DNA of 64,000 bases from NCBI RefSeq assembly GCF_014652695.1, contig NZ_BMZH01000008.1:1-64000 (forward strand), given 5' to 3'. Both the position numbers and the translations under genes were made by a program. The notes beneath the pieces were generated by a model, which had not been told where the DNA came from, did no database searches, and was given only the letters and a program-made list of their open reading frames with translations. This document shows positions 30,463 through 41,924 of this stretch, in pieces. This DNA comes from Algimonas arctica. Lineage in GTDB: Bacteria > Pseudomonadota > Alphaproteobacteria > Caulobacterales > Maricaulaceae. How positions within the stretch are numbered: position 1 is the stretch's first letter; every line of letters starts with the position of its first letter.

Positions 30463-31326
30463 ATGGCCGTTTTCGACCCTGTTATTGACGAGCAGACCCC
30501 CGCTGCCGACTTTACCATCGCGCAGAAATGGGACCGTTATACTGCTGAAGAACACGCGGCTTGGGACACGCTTTACGCCCGTCAGGTCGAGATTACGCGC
30601 GAACGCTCCGTCAAAGAATTTCGAACAGGCCTCGGGCTGCTTGATCTAGGCTCAGGTGGCATCCCCGACTTGGATGTCATTAATCCCAAGCTAAAGGCGC
30701 TCACAGGCTGGGAAGTTGTCATGGTCCCTCACCTCGTCCCGGATGAGGTGTTTTTCACCCATCTCGCCAATCGCCGTTTCCCAGCGGGTCGTTTTATCCG
30801 CAAGCCCACCCAGCTCGATTATTTAGAAGAGCCTGATATTTTCCACGATATTTTCGGCCATGTGCCGATGCTCACGCTGCCCGTTTTTGCCAATTATATG
30901 CAGGCTTACGGTCGTGGTGGATTACGCGCGAAATCGCTCGGCCGTCTCAAAGAACTCGCCCGGCTCTATTGGTACACGGTTGAATTCGGTCTGATCCAGC
31001 GCCCCAGCGGTTTGAAAATTTACGGCGCCGGGATTGTCAGCTCTGCGGGGGAAACGCCGTTCTCGTTAGACAGCCCATCCCCGAACCGGATCGGCTTTGA
31101 TTTGGAACGGGTTATGCGCACGGATTATATCATTGACGATTATCAGCAGCTCTACGTCGTGATCGAGAGTTTCGAACAATTACTCGGCGCGACCCAGCAA
31201 GATTTCGGGCCGATCTATGACCGACTGAGCGCGGATGAAACGCGCTACACCGTCACCGACTTGATCGAGGACGACCAAATTATCACGCGCGGCACGCAGG
31301 CCTATGCCGCCGCAAAAGCGGGCTAA
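30463..31326 (+). CDS. phhA: Phenylalanine 4-monooxygenase PhhA
   Basis: This pterin-dependent non-heme iron enzyme converts phenylalanine to tyrosine. The 287-residue bacterial-length product lacks the ACT regulatory domain of the animal enzymes and has the iron site HDIFGHVP (two His) and Glu in [10 protein letters not shown]. An AAGGAG site precedes ATG 30463. It would feed tyrosine into the hppD-maiA-fah operon at 47-51 kb. No pterin-carbinolamine dehydratase (phhB) is adjacent. It overlaps alaS tail-to-tail. Confidence 0.96.
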   Translation: MAVFDPVIDEQTPAADFTIAQKWDRYTAEEHAAWDTLYARQVEITRERSVKEFRTGLGLLDLGSGGIPDLDVINPKLKALTGWEVVMVPHLVPDEVFFTHLANRRFPAGRFIRKPTQLDYLEEPDIFHDIFGHVPMLTLPVFANYMQAYGRGGLRAKSLGRLKELARLYWYTVEFGLIQRPSGLKIYGAGIVSSAGETPFSLDSPSPNRIGFDLERVMRTDYIIDDYQQLYVVIESFEQLLGATQQDFGPIYDRLSADETRYTVTDLIEDDQIITRGTQAYAAAKAG

Positions 31327-31331
31327 CCCGC
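31314..31331 (-). terminator. Terminator overlapping the alaS stop codon
   Basis: GCGGG/CCCGC with a 4-nt loop that contains both convergent stop codons (phhA and alaS). Read on the minus strand it is followed by TTTT, so it suits termination of alaS. Confidence 0.5.
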
Positions 31332-33956
31332 GAGCGCCGCTTTGATCGCGTCCAAGGCCTGCTCGGCTTTATCCGGCTGGCTTCCGCCAGCTTGAGCCAT
31401 GCCCGGTTTTCCGCCGCCCCGGCCGCCAACTTCCACGGCGCCCGCATTTACCAGATCGACCGCTGAGTAGGTTTTGGTCAAATCATCCGACACAGCCACG
31501 GCCACGGCGACTTTTCCGCCTTCGCGGGCAATAAACGCAACGATCCCTGAGCCCAACTTATCGAGTTGCTCATTCAGCATGGGGCGTAATTCTTTACCGC
31601 CGATGCCTTCGAGAACGCGGCCAACGAAAGGCACGCCGCCGATCTCTTCTGGGCCACTGGATTTCCCGCCGCCGCCTAAGGCGAGTTGTTTGCGCGCTTC
31701 GGACAAGTCTTTTTCGAGCTGTTTGCGTTCCGCCATCAGACCTTCGATCCGGGCGACAACATCGTCCGGTTTGGATTTCAATTGATCAGCTGCCGCCCGC
31801 GCAAAACCCGCCTGTTGTTCGAGATATTGCCGCGCCGCTTCGCCCGTTACGGCTTCGACGCGACGGATACCCGCAGCGACAGCGCCCTCAGAGACGATTT
31901 TGAACAACGCGATATCGCCCGTCCGCGCGACATGCGTTCCGCCGCAAAGCTCGACCGAATAATCCGTGCCGTCCGTATCTTTGCCCAGCGCCAAAACGCG
32001 GACTTCATCACCATATTTTTCGCCAAACAGCGCCATTGCACCAGCCTCAATCGCGGCCTCTGGGGCCATAAGGCGGGTTGAACTTTCGGCGTTTTGTTGA
32101 ATGACCGCGTTCACCGCGTCTTCGACACGCGCTAATTCTTCGCGCGTAATCGCGCCGCCGTGGCTAATATCAAACCGGATCCGATCCGCGTCTACCATCT
32201 GCCCTTTTTGGGTGACGTGATCGCCGAGCACCCGGCGCAAAGCCTCGTGCATTAGATGGGTCGCGGAGTGGTTGCGCTTGGTCTTTTCGCGCCAATCGGG
32301 ATTGACCGAAATTAGCGGGGTCGCGCCGACCGATATCTCGCCGGTTAATGTGCCGATATGAACGTGAAGGTCCCCCGCTTTTTTCTGAACATCGGTAATG
32401 TCGATGCGCGCGCCATTGTCGAACTGCGCAACACCCCGGTCTCCCGCCTGTCCACCGGATTCCGCGTAGAACGGCGTTTCTTGGGTCAGGAACATGACAG
32501 GCCCCGGCACAGCGTTTTCCACGCGCTGATTATCTTGTAAAATCGCGACAATGGCGTGCGTCTCAGAGAGCCGTTCAAACCCGGTAAAGGCGGTTGGGCC
32601 GCTTTCTTCGCGGATGGCTTTGAAAACATCTTCGGTTTCGTCTGTATCAAACTTCCCGCCATCGGCTTGGCTCTGCGCCCGTTGTCGTTCCATCGCGGTC
32701 TCAAAGCCCATCACGTCAACGCCAATCCCCCGTCCGCGTAACGCATCCTGCGTCAGGTCCAGCGGGAAGCCGAACGTATCATAAAGTTTGAACGCGGTTT
32801 CGCCGGGCAGTTCATCGCCGGCGCCAAAGCCCTGTGTCGCGTCTTCAAGCAAGCCCATACCCCGGCCCAATGTCCGGCGAAAACGCTCTTCTTCTTGTTC
32901 AAAGGTGGCCTCAATCGTGGCTTGCGCCCGTTTCAATTCCCCATAAGCGCCCCCCATTTCAGTGACGAGGGTCGGCACTAAGCGGTGCATCAGCGGATCT
33001 TTCGCACCGAGCAAATGGGCGTGGCGCATGGCGCGGCGCATAATACGGCGCAGCACATAGCCGCGCCCTTCATTGGACGGGCTGACCCCGTCGGCCATCA
33101 GAAACGAACAGGAGCGAAGATGATCCGCAATGACGCGGTGACTAAACTTGGCGTCGCCTTCGGCTTTCGCCCCCGTCAGATCAACGGACGCGCCAATCAA
33201 TGTTTGGAATAAATCCGTATCGTAATTATCGTGTTTACCTTGCAGGATCGCGGCAATGCGTTCCAAACCCATGCCCGTATCAATCGACGGTTTTGGCAAG
33301 TCGGCTTGGCGACCATCGGCGTGGCGCTCATACTGCATGAACACGAGATTCCAAATCTCGATGAAACGGTCGCCATCCTCATCCGGTGATCCGGGCGGAC
33401 CCCCTGCGACGCTGGGGCCGTGGTCGTAGAAAATTTCGCTACACGGTCCGCACGGGCCTGTGTCGCCCATAGCCCAGAAATTATCATCGGTCGCAATCCG
33501 AATAATGCGGTCATCCGGCAGGCCCGCGATTTTTTTCCACAAATCAAACGCATCATCGTCTGTGTGGTAAACCGTGACCAATAGCTTGTCTTTGTCGAGG
33601 CCATAATCCTTGGTCACCAATTCCCAAGCGTGATGGATGGCGCGCTCTTTAAAGTAGTCGCCAAAGCTGAAATTACCGAGCATTTCAAAGAACGTATGGT
33701 GGCGCGCGGTATAGCCAACATTATCAAGATCATTGTGTTTGCCGCCAGCCCTGACGCATTTCTGCGAAGATGTCGCACGCGGGCTCTCCGGCGTTCTTTG
33801 GCCGGTGAAATTATCTTTGAACGGCACCATGCCCGCATTGACGAACAGCAGGGTCGGGTCATTGTCCGGCACGAGCGGCGCAGACGGCAAGACCAAATGG
33901 TCGTTGCGGTCGAAATAATCGAGGAATTGGGCGCGAATGTCAGCGAGGGATGTCAT
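31323..33956 (-). CDS. alaS: Alanine--tRNA ligase
   Basis: The 877-residue product is a full-length class II AlaRS: the catalytic domain begins [24 protein letters not shown], with [10 protein letters not shown]. The editing domain has zinc-binding NHSATHLMH and [10 protein letters not shown], and a C-Ala domain rich in glycine ends the protein ([15 protein letters not shown]). The start at 33956 (MTSLADI) matches the family; 12 extra in-frame codons upstream do not. It lies between the convergent phhA and recA on its own strand. Confidence 0.97.
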   Translation of the reverse strand: MTSLADIRAQFLDYFDRNDHLVLPSAPLVPDNDPTLLFVNAGMVPFKDNFTGQRTPESPRATSSQKCVRAGGKHNDLDNVGYTARHHTFFEMLGNFSFGDYFKERAIHHAWELVTKDYGLDKDKLLVTVYHTDDDAFDLWKKIAGLPDDRIIRIATDDNFWAMGDTGPCGPCSEIFYDHGPSVAGGPPGSPDEDGDRFIEIWNLVFMQYERHADGRQADLPKPSIDTGMGLERIAAILQGKHDNYDTDLFQTLIGASVDLTGAKAEGDAKFSHRVIADHLRSCSFLMADGVSPSNEGRGYVLRRIMRRAMRHAHLLGAKDPLMHRLVPTLVTEMGGAYGELKRAQATIEATFEQEEERFRRTLGRGMGLLEDATQGFGAGDELPGETAFKLYDTFGFPLDLTQDALRGRGIGVDVMGFETAMERQRAQSQADGGKFDTDETEDVFKAIREESGPTAFTGFERLSETHAIVAILQDNQRVENAVPGPVMFLTQETPFYAESGGQAGDRGVAQFDNGARIDITDVQKKAGDLHVHIGTLTGEISVGATPLISVNPDWREKTKRNHSATHLMHEALRRVLGDHVTQKGQMVDADRIRFDISHGGAITREELARVEDAVNAVIQQNAESSTRLMAPEAAIEAGAMALFGEKYGDEVRVLALGKDTDGTDYSVELCGGTHVARTGDIALFKIVSEGAVAAGIRRVEAVTGEAARQYLEQQAGFARAAADQLKSKPDDVVARIEGLMAERKQLEKDLSEARKQLALGGGGKSSGPEEIGGVPFVGRVLEGIGGKELRPMLNEQLDKLGSGIVAFIAREGGKVAVAVAVSDDLTKTYSAVDLVNAGAVEVGGRGGGKPGMAQAGGSQPDKAEQALDAIKAALAG

Positions 33957-34133
33957 GGGCCCGCCTATAAGCAGGCCCGTCATCAGTGCCAAGTCAGGAC
34001 TTGTCCCTGCGCGGTCCCTCGAAGCGGTATTCTGCAGTCAAAATACGCGGCTTTGGGGCTCAGACTTGACGATAAAACAAAAAAGACGCGCCCCCCTTAC
34101 GCGGGCCGTGTCCTTTTATCTCAGCGTGCTAAT

Positions 34134-34169
34134 CTGACGGGTGATGGCGGTTACGCCAGCCCCCGTCAG
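34134..34169 (-). terminator. Two-tier hairpin downstream of recA
   Basis: Outer stem CTGACGGG/CCCGTCAG (8 bp) encloses an inner stem GGCG/CGCC. It starts 11 bp after the recA stop in the 223-bp gap before alaS. No U-run follows, so it may be a Rho-dependent or processing hairpin. Confidence 0.45.
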
Positions 34170-34179
34170 AAACGTCACA

Positions 34180-35286
34180 TTAAGCGCTCAGTTCTGCCTT
34201 TGGCTCATCGCCATCGTCTTCGACACGTTCGCCAGACGGCATCAGCAATTCCTCATCCAACAGCCCTTTTGCGCGCAAAATTTTCTGCTCAATCTCGGCC
34301 ATCATCTCTGGGTGCTCGATCAAGAAGCTGCGAACATTTTCTCGCCCTTGGCCGATCCGCTCATCACCGTAGGAATACCAAGAGCCGGACTTTTCGATCA
34401 CATCGGCGAGCACGCCCATGTCGATCAATTCACCCGTTTTAGAAATGCCTTCGCCATACATGATATCGAATTCGACTTGACGGAACGGCGGCGCGACTTT
34501 GTTTTTCACGACTTTTACGCGGGTCTGATTACCGACCACTTCGTCGCGGTTTTTGATTGCCCCAATCCGGCGGATATCAAGACGCACAGAGGCGTAGAAC
34601 TTCAGCGCATTCCCGCCCGTTGTTGTTTCCGGAGACCCGTACATGACGCCGATTTTCATCCGAATTTGGTTGATGAAGATGACCATACAGCCCGATTTGG
34701 AAATCGACCCGGTCAGTTTGCGCAGCGCTTGACTCATCAGACGCGCCTGCAAACCGGGAAGGCTATCGCCCATATCGCCTTCGAGTTCGGCGCGCGGCGT
34801 CAGAGCCGCAACCGAGTCGATCACGAGAATATCGACGGCGCCTGAGCGCACCAATGTATCGGCAATCTCCAGGGACTGTTCCCCTGTATCCGGTTGAGCG
34901 ATCAGCAATTCGTTGACATCAACACCCAGCTTGCCCGCATAGACCGGGTCGAGCGCATGTTCGGCATCGATAAAGGCCGCAACACCGCCTGTTTTTTGGC
35001 ATTCCGCGATGGCATGCAGCGCCAACGTTGTTTTACCGGAGCTTTCCGGGCCATAAATTTCAATGATCCGGCCTTTGGGCAGACCGCCAATACCGAGCGC
35101 GATATCCAGACCGAGCGAGCCCGTCGAAATGCTCTCCACATCCATAGATGATTTATCGCCCAGCTTCATCACCGAGCCTTTGCCGAAGGATCGATCGATT
35201 TGTGACAGAGCCGCGTCGAGCGCCGCTGATCGATTCTTGTCTGTTGCCTTTGAGACAACCTTGAGGGGGGTGCTATTTCTCGCCAT
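34180..35286 (-). CDS. recA: Recombinase RecA
   Basis: The 368-residue product has Walker [10 protein letters not shown], Walker [11 protein letters not shown], the RecA signature [14 protein letters not shown], loop L2 around GGNALKFY, and a C-terminal acidic tail (DDGDEPKAE). It catalyses strand exchange and LexA self-cleavage in the SOS response. The upstream region carries a perfect alphaproteobacterial SOS box at 35402-35416 and a second degenerate one, so LexA control is expected. Confidence 0.98.
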   Translation of the reverse strand: MARNSTPLKVVSKATDKNRSAALDAALSQIDRSFGKGSVMKLGDKSSMDVESISTGSLGLDIALGIGGLPKGRIIEIYGPESSGKTTLALHAIAECQKTGGVAAFIDAEHALDPVYAGKLGVDVNELLIAQPDTGEQSLEIADTLVRSGAVDILVIDSVAALTPRAELEGDMGDSLPGLQARLMSQALRKLTGSISKSGCMVIFINQIRMKIGVMYGSPETTTGGNALKFYASVRLDIRRIGAIKNRDEVVGNQTRVKVVKNKVAPPFRQVEFDIMYGEGISKTGELIDMGVLADVIEKSGSWYSYGDERIGQGRENVRSFLIEHPEMMAEIEQKILRAKGLLDEELLMPSGERVEDDGDEPKAELSA

Positions 35287-35368
35287 GAGACTTCTCCAAT
35301 CGCGGGGACCGGAGCCCTTCGGCGCCCCAAGATATAACGGCTTTAATCGGACTGCCGTGATGCACTAT

Positions 35369-35383
35369 GTTTCATGTTTGTTC
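35369..35383 (-). promoter_or_regulatory. Degenerate second SOS box
   Basis: GTTTCATGTTTGTTC on the plus strand is GTTY-N7-GTTC with one mismatch from the consensus half-sites. It is inverted relative to the perfect box at 35402-35416 and matches its reverse complement at 12 of 15 positions, 18 bp apart. Confidence 0.4.
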
Positions 35384-35401
35384 TCACCCCGCAAGCAAAA
35401 A

Positions 35402-35416
35402 GAACAAACACCGAAC
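35402..35416 (-). promoter_or_regulatory. SOS box (LexA operator) of recA
   Basis: GAACAAACACCGAAC is an exact GAAC-N7-GAAC direct repeat, the LexA-binding consensus of alphaproteobacteria. It lies 116 bp upstream of the recA ATG. The remaining recA-cckA gap (309 bp) shows no gene. Confidence 0.85.
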
Positions 35417-35595
35417 AATTTTATCAGGTCACATTAGCACAACATCTTGTGCCCGTAAGATTATTTAAGGTCACAGACACAGCCTATTGTGTGCCGGGTA
35501 CAGATTGTCGCAGTTCGGCCCTGCACCAAAAGAGCAGACGATGGACACACGCCCACCCGCGCCATTAGAAAATGTACGCTCCCGAAAGCCCGCTC

Positions 35596-38118
35596 CTATT
35601 GCGCCTCACCAATCTCGGACTTCACCTTCTCCGCCAGCTCTGCCAGCGTAAAGGGCTTAGGCAAGAACGTGACATCGGGTTCTTCGGCCAGAAGGTCTGA
35701 GAATTTCTCTTCCGCATAGCCCGAAATAAACACGATCCGGGCATTCCCGAGAAGTGCGCGCCCTTGTTTCAGCAAGCCCGGACCATCGAGCCCCGGCATG
35801 ACGACATCCGACAACAGTAAATCAAACGGCTCAACCGCATCTTCGAGAATCTCGAGCGCTTCTTCGCCGTCCTCGGCCTCTGTCACCTGATAGCCGCGCT
35901 TGCGCAGGCTTTTGGCCGCAATAATTCGCACAGCGGCTTCGTCTTCGACGAATAGAATGTTGCCCTGCCCCGCGAGATCGGCAGGCTTACGCTCGGCCAC
36001 AACAACAGGAATTGCCGCCGCTTTTTCCTCGGCGGTCGGCTCTGAGGCCGCAGGCAGATAGATATTAAAGGTCGTGCCCTGACCGAGCTGACTATCAACG
36101 GCGAGGTGTCCGCCCGATTGTTGGATAATGCCGTAAACGGTGGCGAGACCCAATCCGGTCCCCTTGCCCAAGTCCTTTGTCGTGAAGAACGGCTCAAAAA
36201 TCTTCGCCTTGACCGCATCGGTCATCCCGGTGCCCGTATCAGACACCGCAATACGCACGACATCATCTGATGGGAAATCACGCAGAGCCGCGAGCAAGAC
36301 TTGATCTTTAATATGAGGGCGGGAGAGCCGTTCAGATTCGATTGTAATGCGGCCGCCACCCTGGGCTTCCATCGCGTCACGCGCATTCACGCACAGGTTC
36401 ATGACGACATTATCAAACTGTGATCGGTCAACCATCACGGCGGGCAAATCGCGCGCGTGACTCAGTTCCAATTGCGCCTGACCACCCAAGGTTTGCTTCA
36501 GCGTCAGATACATGTCCGACAGGGCTTCGGACACATCAATCCGTTCAGCGCGCCGCGTCTGTTGCCGAGAAAAGGCGAGCAGTTTTTTGACCAACGCGGC
36601 TGCGCGCGCGCCGGTGGCATTAATATTTTGCAGCTCCGGATAGGACGGATCGCCAACAGGATGGCGTTGTAGCAACTCATCCGTGTTCAGACGAATTGCG
36701 GTGAGCAAATTATTGAAATCATGGGCGACCCCCGCGGTCAGCTGTCCAATGGCCTGCATCTTCTGGCTCTGGCGCACCTGCTCTTCGAGCGACTTGCGCG
36801 CACTAATATCGACGAGATAGGCCCAAAGACGCTCTGGAATGACCGGGTCCGGCACAACGTAAAGCGCGACGGGAACGGCCTTGGGTCCAGCCAGAAGCAC
36901 GTCGATCGCGCCCAGCTCGGCCATATCCGCCGGAGAATGCCCCGCTAAAGTTTGTTGCACCGTCGCCCCGTCAAACAGTGACAGGAACGATTGGTTCGCA
37001 GGTACGTCGCGGCCCGAGAGATTACGGAAGGCTTTGTTATAATAAGTCACGCGGGCGGTCATAATATCCGCGCCATCAACATGCAGGACGCCAAAGGGCA
37101 CTGAGGCAAAGGCCGAGGCTTGTTCGATCATTTGCCCCACGGCAGGCTGAGTGGCGGCGATCGGCTTACGGTGATCTGCGCCGGGGCGCGACGTATGGCC
37201 GTGCAGGGCAACAGACGCGATGAGGTCGCCCGTGTCCGTAGCGGTCCAGCGCGCGATCATAACCGTGGGCGTCACCACGCCTTTGCGCGTAATCAGCCGC
37301 GTATCGGCCCGAACGGTTTTCCCGTGAACGGCCTCTGAATCCAGAAGTATAAGGGGATCTTCGATAAATTCATTGATATGAGCGGGGCTTAGCGCCTCCG
37401 GTCCGCCCAACCACCGCTGCATCGTGGCATTGATAGAAATGACACGACCATCCCGCGTGACAGAGAACAATCCAATCGGCGCATTCGAGAGAGTCGATTC
37501 AGATTCATCCAGAGCGTCAACTTCATCGATTTGCCACAGCACGACATCCGTCCCTGATCCGGCCGCAAGACGGGAAACCGTGATGCGAAAACGCGACAGC
37601 GTTCCATCAGGCAAGACGAGGTTTATGTCTTCTTCCGCCCGTTTCGTGTCAGGCCCAATGTGGTGCAGGCGGAAAATCGCGGCCGAACCATCTTTTTCCG
37701 TTGTCGAAAAGAGGCGGTCCACAGCCGGGAGCGCGTCGCCTAAGACATCAACATCGAGCTGTTTGACGACATCGAGATAGGCGCGGTTCGCTAGCGTCGG
37801 CTTGCCATTACGCGTAATCAACTGCGGGCGGATCGATTTGAAAAACGCGTCACTATAGAGTGAGTCCCGACTGGCGGCCCGGCGATCTTCACCGCCGCCC
37901 GCGCGCATCACGATCAACAACCCTGCTGCCAGCAAGACTGCCAAAGCAATGACACCGCCAACCAGCACTTGCAGTCCAGGCTCCAGACTGCTCCACGCCA
38001 ATGCGCCCCAAACACTGCCGATCAGAACGAGAATGATCAACACAGCGAGGCCGATCCAGCCAGCGCGCTGATCAGGGGACCGATAACGATCGGTCTCTTT
38101 AGGAATCACATCATTCAT
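35596..38118 (-). CDS. cckA: Cell-cycle hybrid histidine kinase CckA
   Basis: The 840-residue product has two N-terminal TM segments (about residues 22-70), PAS-like regions, a HisKA domain with phospho-acceptor in [14 protein letters not shown], an HATPase domain ([29 protein letters not shown]), and a C-terminal receiver with phospho-Asp in [10 protein letters not shown]. This is the layout of CckA, which through ChpT phosphorylates CtrA and CpdR in Caulobacter and relatives. Neighbouring recA on the same strand is separated by the SOS promoter region. Confidence 0.93.
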   Translation of the reverse strand: MNDVIPKETDRYRSPDQRAGWIGLAVLIILVLIGSVWGALAWSSLEPGLQVLVGGVIALAVLLAAGLLIVMRAGGGEDRRAASRDSLYSDAFFKSIRPQLITRNGKPTLANRAYLDVVKQLDVDVLGDALPAVDRLFSTTEKDGSAAIFRLHHIGPDTKRAEEDINLVLPDGTLSRFRITVSRLAAGSGTDVVLWQIDEVDALDESESTLSNAPIGLFSVTRDGRVISINATMQRWLGGPEALSPAHINEFIEDPLILLDSEAVHGKTVRADTRLITRKGVVTPTVMIARWTATDTGDLIASVALHGHTSRPGADHRKPIAATQPAVGQMIEQASAFASVPFGVLHVDGADIMTARVTYYNKAFRNLSGRDVPANQSFLSLFDGATVQQTLAGHSPADMAELGAIDVLLAGPKAVPVALYVVPDPVIPERLWAYLVDISARKSLEEQVRQSQKMQAIGQLTAGVAHDFNNLLTAIRLNTDELLQRHPVGDPSYPELQNINATGARAAALVKKLLAFSRQQTRRAERIDVSEALSDMYLTLKQTLGGQAQLELSHARDLPAVMVDRSQFDNVVMNLCVNARDAMEAQGGGRITIESERLSRPHIKDQVLLAALRDFPSDDVVRIAVSDTGTGMTDAVKAKIFEPFFTTKDLGKGTGLGLATVYGIIQQSGGHLAVDSQLGQGTTFNIYLPAASEPTAEEKAAAIPVVVAERKPADLAGQGNILFVEDEAAVRIIAAKSLRKRGYQVTEAEDGEEALEILEDAVEPFDLLLSDVVMPGLDGPGLLKQGRALLGNARIVFISGYAEEKFSDLLAEEPDVTFLPKPFTLAELAEKVKSEIGEAQ

Positions 38119-38208
38119 GACGTTACGCTTTAGCGTTTAAATTGACATTGTGGCGATAGTTTCGGACCATACACCGGACCTATGGCAAATCTACGGAAAT
38201 TCTAGCTG

Positions 38209-40044
38209 ATGAAACATCTCTCAACCACGGCCTTGGCAAGTCTCATGATCGGATTGGCGATTCTACCGGGCTGTCGCGCTGGGGGCGGCCCCGATGTTGA
38301 CCGCGCCACCATTGTCCAACAAGAATCAGACCGCCTGAACGCGTGGTTCGCTGAGCGCTTTGCCGAAGGCCTCGCCCGGTCTCCGATGAGCCAAACTTAT
38401 TTTGGCAAGCGCGATAACCAAGATAAACTCGACGACAATAGTCAGATCGCGCAGGATGAAGAAGCTGCCCTTCGCCAGAACTGGCTCGCGGAAATGCGCC
38501 GCGATTTCGATGTCGACCGCTTAGACACGCAAACGCGGCTGTCCTACACCTTGTTCGAGGTCGAGCAGGCGGATTGGCTGGCGACCCACGCGGTGGCTCA
38601 AAATGATTATGTTTTCCAACATATGAGCGGTCCCCATTCGAGCCTGCCGAGTTTCATTATCAACTTTCACAAGATCGAAACGGAAGCCGATGCGCGGGCT
38701 TATATCTCTCGTCTAAACGCGTTTGATGATTTCTTGGGTCAAGCCGAAGCCCGCGCTCAAGCGCAAGCCAATGCCGGCGTGCTCCTGCCGCGCTTCGTAT
38801 ATGATAAAATCACAAGCCCGGCCCAAAACATCATCACGGGCGCACCCTTTACCCCCGGTGATGACAGCCCTCTGTTTAAAGATTTCAAAGCCAAATTGGA
38901 CGCCAGCGATATTGGCGGGGCCCTGAAAGCGGAACTGACCCAAAACGCGCAAGAGGCGCTCCTGACCGCCGTAAAGCCCGCCTATGATTCCATGCTAGTA
39001 ATGTTTGAAAAACATGCGGCCATGACAACGGATGAAGATGGCGCGTGGAAATTACCCAATGCCGAAGCCTATTATTCGACCCGCCTGAAACATTACACCA
39101 CGACGGACCTCACCGCCGATGAAATCCACAACATTGGCCTGTCCGAAGTCGCCCGCATTCAAGCGCGGATGCAAGACATCATGGACCGCGTTGAGTTTGA
39201 CGGCAGCTTACAAGATTTTTATGGCTTTCTCCGGTCCGATCCGCAATTCACTTACGCCAATGATGACGATGGTCGTGCGGCTTATATCACAGACGCCACA
39301 GCGATTATTGATGAGATGAAAGCGCGATTAGACGGCCTGTTCTTGACAAAACCCAAAGCGGACATGATCGTCAAACGAGTTGAGCCGTTCCGTGAAGCCA
39401 CAGCGTTTGGCGCTTTTTATGACAGTCCCGCGCTCGATGGATCACGGCCAGGCACCTATTATATCAATCTGAAAGACATGGTGGATCAGCCCACATTCCT
39501 GCAACAAGCGCTGGCCTATCACGAAGGTATTCCGGGCCATCACATGCAGATCGCCATTGCGCAGGAATTACAGGGGTTACCAGAGTTTCGCGCCCTCGGC
39601 GGCCACACGGCCTTCATCGAAGGTTGGGGGCTTTACGCCGAAGAAATTCCGAAGGAACTGGGGCTCTACACCGACCCTTATAAGGAATTTGGGCAACTCG
39701 GCATGGAGATTTTCCGCGCGGCCCGGCTCGTCGTCGACACGGGTATCCACGCGAAGAAATGGACGCGTGAAGAGGCGGCGCAATATTATCTTGCTAACAT
39801 CCCGAACCCCGAAGGCGACGTGCGCGCGGAAATCGACCGCTATATCGTTTGGCCGGGTCAGGCGACCGCCTATATGATTGGTAAGCTCAAGATTATTGAG
39901 TTGCGCCGCAAGGCCGAAGCCGCGCTGGGTGACGCCTTTGATGTTCGGGAATTCCATGATGCCGTCCTAACCAATGGATCCGTGCCGCTCGACATTCTCG
40001 AAGCTAATATCGACATTTATATCGCTGATAAGAAAGACCAATAA
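38209..40044 (+). CDS. DUF885 family peptidase-like lipoprotein (first copy)
   Basis: The 611-residue product has a lipoprotein signal (LPGC) and the DUF885 fold, a zincin-like alpha-helical metallopeptidase, with HEGIPGHHMQ as presumed zinc-binding/catalytic motif and EGWGLYAEEIPKELG downstream. Members are presumed periplasmic peptidases, often acting with dipeptidyl peptidases. Its stop overlaps the start of a paralog as TAATG, so the two form a tandem-duplicated operon. Confidence 0.9.
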   Translation: MKHLSTTALASLMIGLAILPGCRAGGGPDVDRATIVQQESDRLNAWFAERFAEGLARSPMSQTYFGKRDNQDKLDDNSQIAQDEEAALRQNWLAEMRRDFDVDRLDTQTRLSYTLFEVEQADWLATHAVAQNDYVFQHMSGPHSSLPSFIINFHKIETEADARAYISRLNAFDDFLGQAEARAQAQANAGVLLPRFVYDKITSPAQNIITGAPFTPGDDSPLFKDFKAKLDASDIGGALKAELTQNAQEALLTAVKPAYDSMLVMFEKHAAMTTDEDGAWKLPNAEAYYSTRLKHYTTTDLTADEIHNIGLSEVARIQARMQDIMDRVEFDGSLQDFYGFLRSDPQFTYANDDDGRAAYITDATAIIDEMKARLDGLFLTKPKADMIVKRVEPFREATAFGAFYDSPALDGSRPGTYYINLKDMVDQPTFLQQALAYHEGIPGHHMQIAIAQELQGLPEFRALGGHTAFIEGWGLYAEEIPKELGLYTDPYKEFGQLGMEIFRAARLVVDTGIHAKKWTREEAAQYYLANIPNPEGDVRAEIDRYIVWPGQATAYMIGKLKIIELRRKAEAALGDAFDVREFHDAVLTNGSVPLDILEANIDIYIADKKDQ

Positions 40045-41897
40045 TGACCTATCTTCGCCCCCTCGCCGTCACGCTGCTTCTGCTTGGCGCCTGTTCACAA
40101 GCGGACACATCGACCCAAGCGACAGCGCCCGCGACCTCAGACGTCGCGCAAGCCGAGTCACCCAGCAGTGAGCAAACAGAATCAGCCATGTTGAATGCGT
40201 GGTTCGAACGTCGGTTCGAAGAAAATGTGATGGAGAGTCCTGAATATCTGGCTCGCCTTGGCCGCAAGGACCGCAATGATGAATGGAATGATGAAACCAA
40301 AGCGGCTTGGCTCGATCGTATGGATCGTGTCCGGTCCGATCTCGAATTTCTGACACAGGAGGTCGATGTTGACGCGCTGGACGAAGATACAGCGCTGTCG
40401 CACCGCCTGTATGTCCGAAACGCCGAGACCACGCTCGAAGGCATGCGCTGGTATGATTATAATTATTCCTTCAACCAAATGTACGGCACGCATTCGGGAA
40501 TCCCGACCTTTTTGCTCAACCAGCATAAAATCGAGAATGAAGCCGATGCGCGAGCCTATGTTACGCGGCTAAAGACCATTCCCGCAAAGATGGACCCTGT
40601 TATCGAACGCTCCAAGACCAGTTTCGACAAAGGCATCGCGCCGCCCAAATTCGTCTATGCCCATTTGCTCCGCGATATTGATAATATCACGTCCGGCGCC
40701 CCGTTTGAGCCCGACGCAGAGTTAAACCTGATGCTCGAAAACTTCCGCGCGAAAGTCGAGTTGCTCGACCTTTCGGACGAAACGCGCGAAACATTGTTCG
40801 CGGACGCTATTCAAGCGATGGATGAGCAAGTCGGGCCCGCCTACGCAAGACTAAACGCTGAGCTGCGGCGTCAACAAGCCAGCGCCAGTGCTGACGATGG
40901 TGTCTGGAAACTGCCCGATGGGGCTGACTATTACGCGTACCGATTAAACCTGATGACAACGACCGATCTGTCGGCCGACGAAATCCACGATATTGGCCTG
41001 CGTGAAGTGGATCGGATCCACGCAGAAATGCGCGAGATCATGAAAACCGTCAAATTTGACGGCGATTTACAGGCCTTCTTTGCCTTCATGCGCACAGATC
41101 CGCAATTCTACTATCCGAACACGGAAGCAGGGAAAGCCGACTATCTAGCCGAGGCCACGGCGATAATCGACGTGATGAAAGGCCGCTTGGATGACGTCTT
41201 TCTACGCAAGCCCAAATCAGCCCTAGAAGTCCGGGCCGTCGAAGCATTCCGCGAACAAAGCGCGGGCAAAGCCTTCTATAATGCCCCGGCCTCTGATGGG
41301 TCCCGTCCCGGTTATTATTATGCCAATTTGTACGACATGGCCCAGATGCCGAAATACCAGATGGAGGCACTCGCCTATCACGAGGGTATTCCCGGCCACC
41401 ACATGCAGATCGCCATTGCGCAAGAACTCGAAGGCGTGCCGTTGTTCCGTAAATATGGTCGCTACACACCGTATAGCGAAGGTTGGGGGCTTTATTCGGA
41501 GTTTCTCCCCAAAGAGATGGGCTTCTATGAAGATCCCTATTCAGACTTCGGCCGGCTGGCGATGGAATTGTGGCGCGCGTGTCGCTTAGTTGTCGATACG
41601 GGCTTGCATCACAAACAGTGGACCCGCGAAGAAGCGATCGATTATTTGAAAGAGAATACGCCCAACCCTGAAGGTGACATCACCAAGGCGATTGAACGCT
41701 ATATCGTCATGCCGGGACAGGCGACTGCCTATATGATTGGCAAGATCAAGATTTTGGAGCTGCGAGAACACGCCAAGACCGAGCTCGGCGACGCGTTCGA
41801 TATTCGTGAGTTCCACGATGTCATCATTGCCAGCGGCCCTGTGCCGCTCAGCATTATGGAAGAACGGGTCAACGCCTATATCACCGCGACCCGTTAG
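40044..41897 (+). CDS. DUF885 family peptidase-like lipoprotein (second copy)
   Basis: The 617-residue paralog of the preceding gene has the lipobox LLGAC, HEGIPGHHMQIAIAQEL and EGWGLYSEFLPKEMG. The two proteins align end to end (for example DADARAYVTRL against DARAYISRL, and NPEGDITKAIERYIVMPGQATAYMIGK against NPEGDVRAEIDRYIVWPGQ), showing local duplication followed by divergence. Both keep the putative active-site motif, so they may have different substrates. Confidence 0.9.
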   Translation: MTYLRPLAVTLLLLGACSQADTSTQATAPATSDVAQAESPSSEQTESAMLNAWFERRFEENVMESPEYLARLGRKDRNDEWNDETKAAWLDRMDRVRSDLEFLTQEVDVDALDEDTALSHRLYVRNAETTLEGMRWYDYNYSFNQMYGTHSGIPTFLLNQHKIENEADARAYVTRLKTIPAKMDPVIERSKTSFDKGIAPPKFVYAHLLRDIDNITSGAPFEPDAELNLMLENFRAKVELLDLSDETRETLFADAIQAMDEQVGPAYARLNAELRRQQASASADDGVWKLPDGADYYAYRLNLMTTTDLSADEIHDIGLREVDRIHAEMREIMKTVKFDGDLQAFFAFMRTDPQFYYPNTEAGKADYLAEATAIIDVMKGRLDDVFLRKPKSALEVRAVEAFREQSAGKAFYNAPASDGSRPGYYYANLYDMAQMPKYQMEALAYHEGIPGHHMQIAIAQELEGVPLFRKYGRYTPYSEGWGLYSEFLPKEMGFYEDPYSDFGRLAMELWRACRLVVDTGLHHKQWTREEAIDYLKENTPNPEGDITKAIERYIVMPGQATAYMIGKIKILELREHAKTELGDAFDIREFHDVIIASGPVPLSIMEERVNAYITATR

Positions 41898-41924
41898 GTC
41901 GCGGAACGTTTGCGGGTTGGCCGT

